From Petrolisthes cinctipes (taxonomy: Eukaryota > Arthropoda > Malacostraca > Decapoda > Porcellanidae): 64,000 nucleotides of DNA. The stretch spans positions 1,236,001-1,300,000 of the forward strand of contig JAWQEG010000292.1 of assembly GCA_033782935.1 (NCBI GenBank). The letters run 5' to 3'. The notes beneath the pieces are model-generated. The model was given only the letters and a program-made list of their open reading frames with translations, was not told the DNA's origin and ran no database searches. Positions 49,416-62,165 of this stretch are shown here, piece after piece; the first letter of the stretch is position 1; each line of letters begins with the position of its first letter. A program made the position numbers and the translations under genes.

Positions 49416-52400
49416 GAAGCTTAGAGTATTTTCAAAATTCAGGCCCAAAACATGCTGAAAATCGATATTTTTGGTGCCTAAAGTCAATATGTGCATGTAT
49501 CTTCTGTACCCGTTTATATCTCAAATTCAGGCTCAAAACACCCGAAAATTCAATATTTTGGGGTCCCAGAAGCAATCTGTACATGCCTAAACAGTGCTAG
49601 AATATTTTCAAAATATAGGCTAAAAACATGCTAAAAATCGACATTTTAGGTGCCAAAAAATCGATATCTCAAATTCAGTCCCAAAACACCCGAAAATTCG
49701 ATATTTAGAGGTCCCAGAAGGTATCTGTACATGCCTACTCCGTGTTAGAGTATTTTCAAAATTCAGGCCCAAAACATGCTGAAAATCGATATTTTTGGTG
49801 CCCAAAGTCAATATGTGCATGTATCTTCTGTACCCGTTTATATCTCAAATTCAGGCTCAAAACACTCGAAAATTCAATATTTTGGGGTCCAAGAAGCAAT
49901 CTGTACAGTGCTAGAATATTTTCAAAATCTAGGCTAAAAACATGCTAAAAATCGATCTTTTAGGTGCCAAAAAGTCGATATATCAAATTCAGTCCCAAAA
50001 CACCCGAAAATTCGATATTTAGGGGTACCAGAAGCGATCTGTACATGCCTACTCCGTGTTAGAGTATTTTCAAAATACAGGCCCAAAACATGCTGAAAAT
50101 CGATATATTAGATGCCCAAAGTCAATATGTGCATGTATCTTCTGTACCCGTTTATATCTCAAATTCAGGCTCAAAGCACCCGAAAATTCAATATTTTGGG
50201 GTCCCAGAAGCAATCTGTACATGCCTACACAGTGCTAGAATATTTTCAAAATATAGGCTAAAAACATGCTAAAAATCGACATTTTAGGTGCCAAAAAATC
50301 GATATCTCAAATTCAGTCCCAAAACACCCGAAAATTCGATATTTAGAGGTCCCAGAAGGTATCTGTACATGCTTACTCCGTGTTAGAGTATTTTCAAAAT
50401 ACAGGCCAAAAACATACTGAAAATCGATCTTTTAGGTGCACAAAAGTCGATATCTCAAATTCAGTCCCAAAACACCCGAAAATTCGATATTTAGGGGTCC
50501 CAGAAGCGATCTGTACATGCCTACTCCGTGTTAGAGTATTTTCAAAATTCAGGCCCAAAACATGCTGAAAATCGATATTTTAGATGCCCAAAGTCAATAT
50601 GTGCATGTATCTTCTGTACCCGTTTATATCTCAAATTCAGGCTCAAAACACCCGAAAATTCAATATTTTGGGGTCCCAGAAGCAATCTGTACAGTGCTAG
50701 AATATTTTCAAAATATAGGCTAAAAACATGCTAAAAATCGATCTTTTAGGTGCCAAAAAGTCGATATCTCAAATTCAGTTCCAAAACACCCGAAAATTCG
50801 ATATTTAGGGGTCCCAGAAGCGATCTGTACATGCCTACTCAGTGTTAGAGTATTTTCATAATACAAGCCCAAAACATGCTGAAAATCGATATTTTAGATG
50901 CCCAAAGTCAATACGTGCATGTATCTTCTGTACCCGTTTATATCTCAAATTCAGGCTCAAAACACCCGAAAATTCAATATTTTGGGGTCCCAGAAGCAAT
51001 CTGTACATGCCTACGCAGTGCTAGAATATTTTCAAAATATAGGCTAAAAACATGCTAAAAATCGATATTTTAGGTGCCAAAAAATCGATATATCAAATTC
51101 AGTCCCAAAACACCCGAAAATTCGATATTTAGAGGTCCCAGAAGGTATCTGTACATGCCTACTCCGTGTTAGAGTATTTTCAAAATACAGGCCAAAATCA
51201 TACTGAAAATCGATCTTTTAGTTGCCCAAAAGTCGATATGTGCATGCATCTTCTGTACCCGTTTATATCTCAAATTATGGCCCTAAACACCCGAAAATTC
51301 GATATTTTGGGGTCCCAGAAGCGATCTGTACATGCCTACTCCGTGTTAGAGTATTTTCAAAATTCAGGCCCAAAACATGCTGGAAATCGATATTTTTGGT
51401 GCCCAAAGTCAATATGTGCATGTATCTTCTGTACCCGTTTATATCTCAAATTCAGGCTCAAAACACCCGAAAATTCAATATTTTGGGGTCCCAGAAGCAA
51501 TCTGTACAGTGCTAGAATATTTTCAAAATATAGGCTAAAAACATGCTAAAAATCGATCTTTTAGTTGCCAAAAAGTCGATATCTCAAATTCAGTTCCAAA
51601 ACACCCGAAAATTCGATATTTAGGGGTCCCAGAAGCGATCTGTACATGCCTACTCAGTGTTAGAGTATTTTCAAAATACAGGCCCAAAACATGCTGAAAA
51701 TCGATATTTTAGATGCCCAAACTCAATATGTGCATGTATCTTCTGTACCCGTTTATATCTCAAATTCAGGCTCAAAACACCCGAAAATTCAATATTTTGG
51801 GGTCCCAGAAGCAATCTGTACATGCCTACTCAGTGCTAGAATATTTTCAAAATATAGGCTAAAAATATGCTAAAAATCGATCTTTTAGGTGCCAAAAAGT
51901 CGATATCTCAAATTCAGTCCCAAAACACCCGAAAATTCGATATTTAGGGGTCCCAGAAGCGATCTGTACATGCCTACTCCGTGTTAGAGTATTTTCAAAA
52001 TACAGGCCAAAAACATACTGAAAATCGATCTTTTAGGTGCCCAAAAGTCAATATGTGCATGCATATTCTGTACCCGTTTATATCTCAAATTCTGGCCCTA
52101 AACACCCGAAAATTCGATATTTTGGGGTCCCAGAAGTGATCTGTACCTGCCTACTCCGTGTTAGAGTATTTTCAAAATTCAGGCCCAAAACATGCTGAAA
52201 ATCGATATTTTAGATGCCCAAAGTCAATATGTGCATGTATCTTCTGTACCCGTTTATATCTCAAATTCAGGCTCAAAACACCCGAAAATTCAATATTTTG
52301 GGGTCCCAGAAGCAATCTGTACAGTGCTAGAATATTTTCAAAATATAGGCTAAAAACATGCTAAAAATCGATCTTTTAGGTGCCAAAAAGTCGATATCTC

Positions 52401-53412
52401 AAATTCAGTCCCAAAACACCCGAAAATTCGATATTTAGGGGTCCCAGAAGCGATCTGTACATGCCTACTCCGTGTTAGAGTATTTTCAAAATACATGCTC
52501 AAAACATACTGAAAATCGATCTTTTAGGTTCACAAAAGTCGATATGTGCATGCATCTTCTGTACCCGTCTATATCTCAAATTCTGGCCCTAAACACCCGA
52601 AAATTCGATATTTTGAGGTCCCAGAAGCGATCTGTACATGCCTACTCCGTGTTAGAGTATTTTCAATATTCAGGCCCAAAACATGCTGAAAATCGATATT
52701 TTTGGTGCCCAAAGTCAATATGTGCATGTATCTTCTGTACCCGTTTATATCTCAAATTCAGGCACAAAACACCCGAAAATTCAATATTTTGGGGTCCCTG
52801 AAGCAATCTGTACATGCCTACTCAGTGCTAGAATATTTTCAAAATATAGGCCAAAAACATGCTAAAAATCGATCTTTTAGGTGACAAAAAGTCGATATCT
52901 CAAATTCAGTCCCAAAACACCCGAAAATTCGATATTTAGAGGTCCGATAAGCGATCTGTACATGCCTACTCCGTGTTAGAGTATTTTCAAAATACATGCT
53001 CAAAACATACTGAAAATCGATCTTTTAGGTGCACAAAAGTCGATATGTGCATGCATCTTCAGTACCCGTTTATATCTCAAATTCAGGATCAAAACACCCG
53101 AAAATTCAATATTTTGGGGTCCCAGAAGCAATCTGTACATGCCTACTCAGTGTTAGAGTATTTTCAAAATACAGGCCCAAAACATGCTGAAAATCGATAT
53201 TTTAGATGCCCAAAGTCAATATGTGCATGTATCTTCTGTACCCGTTTATATCTCAAATTCAGGCTCAAAACACCCGAAAATTCAATATTTTGGGGTCCCA
53301 GAAGCAATCTGTACATGCCTACACAGTGCTAGAATATTTTCAAAATATAGGCTAAAAACATGCTAAAAATCGACATTCTAGGTGCCAAAAAATCGATATC
53401 TCAAATTCAGTC

Positions 53413-53914
53413 CCAAAACACCCGAAAATTTGATATTTAGAGGTCCCAGAAGGTATCTGTACATGCCTACTCCGTGTTAGAGTATTTTCAAAATACAGGC
53501 CAAAAACATACTGAAAATCGATCTTTTAGGTGCCCAAAAGTCGATATGTGCATGCATCTTCTAAACCCGTTTATATCTCAAATTCTGGCCCTAAACACCC
53601 GAAAATTCAATATTTTGGGGTCCCAAAAGCGATCTGTACATGCCTACTCCGTGTTAGAGTATTTTTAAAAATTCAGGCCCAAAACATGCTGAAAATCGAT
53701 ATTTTTGGTGCCCAAAGTCAGTATGTGCATGTATCTTCTGTACCCGTTTATATCTCAAATTCAGGCTCAAAACACCCGAAAATTCAATATTTTGGGGTCC
53801 CAGAAGCAATCTGTACATGCCTACTCAGTGCTAGAATATTTTCAAAATATAGGCCAAAAACATGCTAAAAATCGATCTTTTAGGTGACAAAAAGTCGATA
53901 TCTCAAATTCAGTC
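53413..53914 (+). repeat. 502-bp trimer pair, first copy
   Basis: A type I trimer is marked by cttctaaacccg (about 53560), gtatttttaaaaattc (about 53659, one base longer than normal), gtcagtatgtg (about 53717) and ggtgacaaaaag (about 53883). All four variants recur 502 bp downstream. The extra base makes the unit 502 rather than 501 bp. Confidence 0.85.
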
Positions 53915-54416
53915 CCAAAACACCCGAAAATTCGATATTTAGAGGTCCCAGAAGGTATCTGTACATGCCTACTCCGTGTTAGAGTATTTTCAAAATACAA
54001 GCCAAAAACATACTGAAAATCGATCTTTTAGGTGCCCAAAAGTCGATATGTGCATGCATCTTCTAAACCCGTTTATATCTCAAATTCTGGCCCTAAACAC
54101 CCGAAAATTCGATATTTTGGGGTCCCAAAAGCGATCTGTACATGCCTACTCCGTGTTAGAGTATTTTTAAAAATTCAGGCCCAAAACATGCTGAAAATCG
54201 ATATTTTTGGTGCCCAAAGTCAGTATGTGCATGTATCTTCTGTACCCGTTTATATCTCAAATTCAGGCTCAAAACACCCGAAAATTCAATATTTTGGGGT
54301 CCCAGAAGCAATCTGTACATGCCTACTCAGTGCTAGAATATTTTCAAAATATAGGCCAAAAACATGCTAAAAATCGATCTTTTAGGTGACAAAAAGTCGA
54401 TATCTCAAATTGAGTC
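53915..54416 (+). repeat. 502-bp trimer pair, second copy
   Basis: This is a tandem copy of the preceding trimer, with the same four rare variants and few differences (for example caagcc for caggcc near 54000). Two type I trimers are therefore adjacent, breaking the I-II alternation. The gtatttttaaaaattc and gtcagtatgtg variants also appear near 56650 and 56710. Confidence 0.85.
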
Positions 54417-56405
54417 CCAAAACACCCGAAAATTCGATATTTAGAGGTCCGATAAGCGATCTGTACATGCCTACTCCGTGTTAGAGTATTTTCAAAATAC
54501 ATGCTCAAAACATACTGAAAATCGATCTTTTAGGTGCACAAAGTCAATATGTGCATGTATCTTCTGTAACCGTTTATATCTCAAATTCAGGCTCAAAACA
54601 TCCGAAAATTCAATATTTTGGGGTCCCAGAAGCAATCTGAACAGTGCTAGAATATTTTCAAAATATAGGCTAAAAACATATAAAAATCGATCTTTTAGGT
54701 GCCAAAAAGTCGATATCTCAAATTCAGTCCCAAAACACCCAAAAATTCGATATTTAGGGGTCCTATGCCTGTACATGCCTACTCCGTGTTAGAGTATTTT
54801 CAAAATACATGCTCAAAACATACTGAAAATCGATCTTTAAGGTGCACAAAAGTCGATATGTGCATGCATCTTCAGTACCCGTTTATATCTCAAATTCAGG
54901 CTCAAAACACCCGAAAATTCAATATTTTGGGGTCCCAGAAGCAATCTGTACATGCCTACTCAGTGTTAGAGTATTTTCAAAATACAGGCCCAAAACATGC
55001 TGAAAATCGATATTTTAGATGCCCAAAGTCAATTTGTGCATGTATCTTCTGTACCCGTTTATATCTCAAATTCAGGCTCAAAACACCCGAAAATTCAATA
55101 TTTTGGGGTCCCAGAAGCAATCTGTACATGCCTCCACAGTGCTAGAATATTTTCAAAATATAGGCTAAAAACATGCTAAAAATCGACATTTTAGGTGCCA
55201 AAAAATCGATATCTCAAATTCAGTCCCAAAACACCCGAAAATTCGATATTTAGAGGTCCCAGAAGGTATCTGTACATGCCTACTCCGTGTTAGAGTATTT
55301 TCAAAATACAGGCCAAAAACATACTGAAAATCGATCTTTTAGGTGCACAAAAGTCGATATGTGCATGCATCTTCTGTACCCGTTTATATCTCAAATTCTG
55401 GCCCTAAACACCCGAAAATTCGATATTTTGGGGTCCCAGAAGCGATCTGTACATGCCTACTCAGTGTTAGAGTATTTTCAAAATTCAGACCCAAAACATG
55501 CTGAAAATCGATATTTTTGGTGACCAAGGCAATATGTGCATGTATCTTCTGTACCTGTTTATATCTCAAATTCAGGCTCAAAACACCCGAAAATTCAATA
55601 TTTTGGGGTCCCAGAAGCAATCTGTACATGCCTACTCAGTGCTAGAATATTTTCAAAATATAGGCTAAAAACATGATAAAAATCGATCTTTTAGGTGCCA
55701 AAAAGTCGATATCTCAAATTCAGTCCCAAAACACCCGAAAATTCGATATTTAGGGGTCCCAGAAGCTATCTGTACATGCCTACTCCGTGTTAGAGTATTT
55801 TCAAAATACATGCTCAAAACATACTGAAAATCGATCTTTTAGGTGCACAAAAGTCGATATGTGCATGCATCTTCAGTACCCGTTTATATCTCAAATTCAG
55901 GCTCAAAACACCCGAAAATTCAATATTTTGGGGTCCCAGAAGCAATCTGTACATGCCTACTCAGTGTTAGAGTATTTTCAAAATACAGGCCCAAAACATG
56001 CTTAAAATCGATATTTTAGATGCCCAAAGTCAATATGTGCATGTATCTTCTGTACCCGTTTATATCTCAAATTCAGGCTCAAAACACCCGAAAATTCAAT
56101 ATTTTGGGGTCCCAGAAGCAATCTGTACATGCCTACACAGTGCTAGAATATTTTCAAAATATAGGCTAAAAACATGCTAAAAATCGACATTTTAGGTGCC
56201 AAAAAATCGATATCTCAAATTCAGTCCCAAAACACCCGAAAATTCGATATTTAGAGGTCCCAGAAGGTATCTGTACATGCCTACTCCGTGTTAGAGTATT
56301 TTCAAAATACAGGCCAAAAACATACTGAAAATCGATCTTTTAGGTGCCCAAAAGTCGATATGTGCATGCATCTTCTGTACCCGTTTATATCTCAAATTCT
56401 GGCCC

Positions 56406-56582
56406 TAAACACCCGAAAATTCGATATTTTGGGGTCCCAGAAGCGATCTGTACATGCCTACTCCGTGTTAGAGTATTTTCAAAATACAGGCCAAAAACAT
56501 ACTGAAAATCGATCTTTTAGGTGCCCAAAAGTCGATATGTGCATGCATCTTCTGTACCCGTTTATATCTCAAATTCTGGCCC
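56406..56582 (+). repeat. Chimeric monomer: B start, A remainder
   Basis: A normal type I A monomer (56229-56405) is followed by a 177-bp unit that starts like B (ttttggggtcccagaagcg, ctccgtg) and becomes A-like from aaaatacaggccaaaaac onward. B then follows. The crossover point lies further left in the monomer than in the chimera at 47365, so the two arose separately. Confidence 0.8.
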
Positions 56583-56907
56583 TAAACACCCGAAAATTCG
56601 ATATTTTGGGGTCCCAGAAGCGATCTGTACATGCCTACTCCGTGTTAGAGTATTTTTAAAAATTCAGGCCCAAAACATGCTGAAAATCGATATTTTTGGT
56701 GCCCAAAGTCAGTATGTGCATGTATCTTCTGTACCCGTTTATATCTTAAATTCAGGCTCAAAACACCCGAAAATTCAATATTTTGGGGTCCCAGAAGCAA
56801 TCTGTACATGCCTACTCAGTGCTAGAATATTTTCAAAATATAGGCCAAAAACATGCTAAAAATCGATCTTTTAGGTGACAAAAAGTCGATATCTCAAATT
56901 CAGTCCC

Positions 56908-59536
56908 AAAACACCCGAAAATTCGATATTTAGAGGTCCGATAAGCGATCTGTACATGCCTACTCCGTGTTAGAGTATTTTCAAAATACATGCTCAAAAC
57001 ATACTGAAAATCGATCTTTTAGGTGCACAAAAGTCGATATGTGCATGCATCTTCAGTACCCGTTTATATCTCAAATTCAGGATCAAAACACCCGAAAATT
57101 CAATATTTTGGGGTCCCAGAAGCAATCTGTACATGCCTACTCAGTGTTAGAGTATTTTCAAAATACAGGCCCAAAACATTCTGAAAATCGATATTTTAGA
57201 TGCCCAAAGTCAATATGTGCATGTATCTTCTGTACCCGTTTATATCTCAAATTCAGGCTCAAAACACCCGAAAATTCAATATTTTGGGGTCCCAGAAGCA
57301 ATCTGTACATGCCTACACAGTGCTAGAATATTTTCAAAATATAGGCTAAAAACATGCTAAAAATCGACATTTTAGGTGCCAAAAAATCGATATCTCAAAT
57401 TCAGTCCCAAAACACCCGAAAATTCGATATTTAGAGGCCCCAGAAGGTATCTGTACATGCCTACTCCGTGTTAGAGTATTTTCAAAATACAGGCCAAAAA
57501 CATACTGAAAATCGATCTTTTAAGTGCCCAAAAGTCGATATGTGCATGCATCCTCTGTACCCGTTTATATCTCAAATTCTGGCCCTAAACACCCGAAAAT
57601 TCGATATTTTGGGGTCCCAGAAGCAATCTGTACATGCCTACTCCGTGTTAGAGTATTTTCAAAATTCTGGCCCAAAACATGCTGAAAATCGATATTTTTG
57701 GTGCCCAAAGTCAATATGTGCATGTATCTTCTGTACCCGTTTATATCTCAAATTCAGGCTCAAAACATCCGAAAATTCAATATTTTGGGGTCCCAGAAGC
57801 AATCTGAACAGTGCTAGAATATTTTCAAAATATAGGCTAAAAACATGCTAAAAATCGATCTTTTAGGTGCCAAAAAGTCGATATCTCAAATTCAGTCCCA
57901 AAACACCCAAAAATTCGATATTTAGGGGTCCTATGCCTTTACATGCCTACTCCGTGTTAGAGTATTTTCAAAATACATGCTCAAAACATACTGAAAATCG
58001 ATCTTTTAGGTGCACAAAAGTCGATATGTGCATGCATCTTCAGTACCCGTTTATATCTCAAATTCAGGCTCAAAACACCCGAAAATTCAATATTTTGTGG
58101 TCCCAGAAGCAATCTGTACATGCCTACTCAGTGTTAGAGTATTTTCAAAATACAGGCCCAAAACATGCTAAAAATCGATATTTTAGATGCCCAAAGTCAA
58201 TATGTGCATGTATCTTCTGTACCCATTTATATCTCAAATTCAGGCTCAAATCTCCCGAAAATTCAATATTTCGGGGTCCCAGAAGCAATCTGTACATGCC
58301 TACACAGTGCTAGAATATTTTCGAAATATAGGCTAAAAACATGCTAAAAATCGACATTTTAGGTGCCAAAAAATCGATATCTCAAATTCAGTTCCAAAAC
58401 ACCCGAAAATTCTATATTTAGAGGTCCCAGAAGGTATCTGTACATGCTTACTCCGTGTTAGAGTATTTTCAAAATACAGGCCAAAAACATACTGAAAATC
58501 GATCTTTTAGGTGCACAAAAGTCGATATCTCAAATTCAGTCCCAAAACACCCGAAAATTCGATATTTAGGGGTCCCAGAAGCGATCTGTACATGCCTACT
58601 CCGTGTTAGAGTATTTTCAAAATACATGCTCAAAACATACTGAAAATCGATCTTTTAGGTGTACAAAAGTCGATATGTGCATGCATCTTCAGTACCCGTT
58701 TATATCTCAAATTGAAGCTCAAAACACCCGAAAATTCGATATTTTGGGGTCCCAGAAGCAATCTGTGCATGCCTACTCAGTGTTAGAGTATTTTCAAAAT
58801 ACAGGCCCAAAACATGCTAAAAATCGATATTTTAGATGCCCAAAGTCAATATTCTTCTGTACCCGTTTATATCTCAAATTCAGGCTCAAAACACCCGAAA
58901 ATTCAATATTTTGGGGTCCCAGAAGCAATCTGTACATGCCTACGCAGTGCTAGAATATTTTCAAAATATAGGCTAAAAACATGCTAAAAATCGATATTTT
59001 AGGTGCCAAAAAATCGATATATCAAATTCAGTCCCAAAACACCCGAAAATTCGATATTTAGGGGTCCCAGAAGCGATCTGTACATGCCTACTCCGTGTTA
59101 GAGTATTTTCAAAATACAGGCCAAAAACATACTGAAAATCGATCTTTTAGGTGCCCAAAAGTCGATATGTGCATGCATATTCTGTACCCGTTTATATCTC
59201 AAATTCTGGCTCTAAACACCCGAAAATTCGATATTTTGGGGTCCCAGAAGCGATCTGTACTTGCCTACTCCGTGTTAGAGTATTTTCAAAATTCAGGCCC
59301 AAAACATGCTGAAAATCGATATTTTAGATGCCCAAAGTCAATATGTGCATGTATCTTCTGTACCCGTTTATATCTCAAATTCAGGCTCAAAACACCCGAA
59401 AATTCAATATTTTGGGGTCCCAGAAGCAATCTGTACATGCCTACTCAGTGCTAGAATATTTTCAAAATATAGGCCAAAAACATGCTAAAAATCGATCTTT
59501 TAGGTGACAAAAAGTCGATATCTCAAATTCAGTCCC
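56908..59536 (+). repeat. 2629-bp tandem duplication, first copy
   Basis: The segment is phased from aaaacacccg and repeats at offset 2629. It holds the variants gaggtccgataagcg, ggatcaaaacaccc, gaggccccag, cccaaaaattcg with tcctatgcc, ctcaaatctcccg, gtgtacaaaag and caatattcttctg. Almost all positions I compared are identical to the second copy; exceptions include acattctg (57177) against acatgctg, and ctccgtg (56964) against ctacgtg. Confidence 0.9.
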
Positions 59537-62165
59537 AAAACACCCGAAAATTCGATATTTAGAGGTCCGATAAGCGATCTGTACATGCCTACTACGTGTT
59601 AGAGTATTTTCAAAATACATGCTCAAAACATACTGAAAATCGATCTTTTAGGTGCACAAAAGTCGATATGTGCATGCATCTTCAGTACCCGTTTATATCT
59701 CAAATTCAGGATCAAAACACCCGAAAATTCAATATTTTGGGGTCCCAGAAGCAATCTGTACATGCCTACTCAGTGTTAGAGTATTTTCAAAATACAGGCC
59801 CAAAACATGCTGAAAATCGATATTTTAGATGCCCAAAGTCAATATGTGCATGTATCTTCTGTACCCGTTTATATCTCAAATTCAGGCTCAAAACACCCGA
59901 AAATTCAATATTTTGGGGTCCCAGAAGCAATCTGTACATGCCTACACAGTGCTAGAATATTTTCAAAATATAGGCTAAAAACATGCTAAAAATCGACATT
60001 TTAGGTGCCAAAAAATCGATATCTCAAATTCAGTCCCAAAACACCCGAAAATTCGATATTTAGAGGCCCCAGAAGGTATCTGTACATGCCTACTCCGTGT
60101 TAGAGTATTTTCAAAATACAGGCCAAAAACATACTGAAAATCGATCTTTTAAGTGCCCAAAAGTCGATATGTGCATGCATCCTCTGTACCCGTTTATATC
60201 TCAAATTCTGGCCCTAAACACCCGAAAATTCGATATTTTGGGGTCCCAGAAGCAATCTGTACATGCCTACTCCGTGTTAGAGTATTTTCAAAATTCTGGC
60301 CCAAAACATGCTGAAAATCGATATTTTTGGTGCCCAAAGTCAATATGTGCATGTATCTTCTGTACCCGTTTATATCTCAAATTCAGGCTCAAAACATCCG
60401 AAAATTCAATATTTTGGGGTCCCAGAAGCAATCTGAACAGTGCTAGAATATTTTCAAAATATAGGCTAAAAACATGCTAAAAATCGATCTTTTAGGTGCC
60501 AAAAAGTCGATATCTCAAATTCAGTCCCAAAACACCCAAAAATTCGATATTTAGGGGTCCTATGCCTTTACATGCCTACTCCGTGTTAGAGTATTTTCAA
60601 AATACATGCTCAAAACATACTGAAAATCGATCTTTTAGGTGCACAAAAGTCGATATGTGCATGCATCTTCAGTACCCGTTTATATCTCAAATTCAGGCTC
60701 AAAACACCCGAAAATTCAATATTTTGTGGTCCCAGAAGCAATCTGTACATGCCTACTCAGTGTTAGAGTATTTTCAAAATACAGGCCCAAAACATGCTAA
60801 AAATCGATATTTTAGATGCCCAAAGTCAATATGTGCATGTATCTTCTGTACCCATTTATATCTCAAATTCAGGCTCAAATCTCCCGAAAATTCAATATTT
60901 CGGGGTCCCAGAAGCAATCTGTACATGCCTACACAGTGCTAGAATATTTTCGAAATATAGGCTAAAAACATGCTAAAAATCGACATTTTAGGTGCCAAAA
61001 AATCGATATCTCAAATTCAGTTCCAAAACACCCGAAAATTCTATATTTAGAGGTCCCAGAAGGTATCTGTACATGCTTACTCCGTGTTAGAGTATTTTCA
61101 AAATACAGGCCAAAAACATACTGAAAATCGATCTTTTAGGTGCACAAAAGTCGATATCTCAAATTCAGTCCCAAAACACCCGAAAATTCGATATTTAGGG
61201 GTCCCAGAAGCGATCTGTACATGCCTACTCCGTGTTAGAGTATTTTCAAAATACATGCTCAAAACATACTGAAAATCGATCTTTTAGGTGTACAAAAGTC
61301 GATATGTGCATGCATCTTCAGTACCCGTTTATATCTCAAATTGAAGCTCAAAACACCCGAAAATTCGATATTTTGGGGTCCCAGAAGCAATCTGTGCATG
61401 CCTACTCAGTGTTAGAGTATTTTCAAAATACAGGCCCAAAACATGCTAAAAATCGATATTTTAGATGCCCAAAGTCAATATTCTTCTGTACCCGTTTATA
61501 TCTCAAATTCAGGCTCAAAACACCCGAAAATTCAATATTTTGGGGTCCCAGAAGCAATCTGTACATGCCTACGCAGTGCTAGAATATTTTCAAAATATAG
61601 GCTAAAAACATGCTAAAAATCGATATTTTAGGTGCCAAAAAATCGATATATCAAATTCAGTCCCAAAACACCCGAAAATTCGATATTTAGGGGTCCCAGA
61701 AGCGATCTGTACATGCCTACTCCGTGTTAGAGTATTTTCAAAATACAGGCCAAAAACATACTGAAAATCGATCTTTTAGGTGCCCAAAAGTCGATATGTG
61801 CATGCATATTCTGTACCCGTTTATATCTCAAATTCTGGCTCTAAACACCCGAAAATTCGATATTTTGGGGTCCCAGAAGCGATCTGTACTTGCCTACTCC
61901 GTGTTAGAGTATTTTCAAAATTCAGGCCCAAAACATGCTGAAAATCGATATTTTAGATGCCCAAAGTCAATATGTGCATGTATCTTCTGTACCCGTTTAT
62001 ATCTCAAATTCAGGCTCAAAACACCCGAAAATTCAATATTTTGGGGTCCCAGAAGCAATCTGTACATGCCTACTCAGTGCTAGAATATTTTCAAAATATA
62101 GGCCAAAAACATGCTAAAAATCGATCTTTTAGGTGACAAAAAGTCGATATCTCAAATTCAGTCCC
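59537..62165 (+). repeat. 2629-bp tandem duplication, second copy
   Basis: This copy follows the first without a gap and keeps every structural variant. The match continues past 62165 to about 62650, where cccaaaacaccagaaaa replaces the earlier cacccg form and gaggtcccag replaces gaggccccag. The near identity makes this one of the youngest rearrangements in the window. Confidence 0.9.

Larger units (their letters stand above)
49096..49420 (-). mobile_element. tRNA-derived SINE-like retroposon
   Basis: A 325-bp insert unrelated to the satellite splits a B monomer, and satellite resumes in register on the other side. It is visibly more GC-rich than its surroundings. Read on the minus strand, it starts with a tRNA-like head. 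A box A-like tggctagcacag lies at 49415-49404 and a strong box B, gttcgatcc, at 49368-49360, 47 bp apart start to start, close to tRNA spacing. The inferred 5' end, about 7 bases before box A, falls at the insertion edge. A body of about 240 bp without coding capacity follows, ending in a short direct repeat (cctttaa twice). This head-body-simple tail layout is that of SINEs mobilised by a partner LINE. I do not recognise the family. No clear target-site duplication is present. Confidence 0.82.

Noticed and set aside
49346..49422. Functional tRNA gene on the minus strand
   Set aside because: Box A, box B and their spacing are tRNA-like, but the anticodon and T stems pair poorly and there is no matching acceptor stem. 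It is better explained as the degenerate head of a SINE.
49192..49600. Open frames of 69 and 89 codons across the SINE and its right edge
   Set aside because: They run through a retroposon with an RNA polymerase III promoter and into satellite, and the peptides resemble nothing I know. They look like chance frames in a GC-richer stretch.
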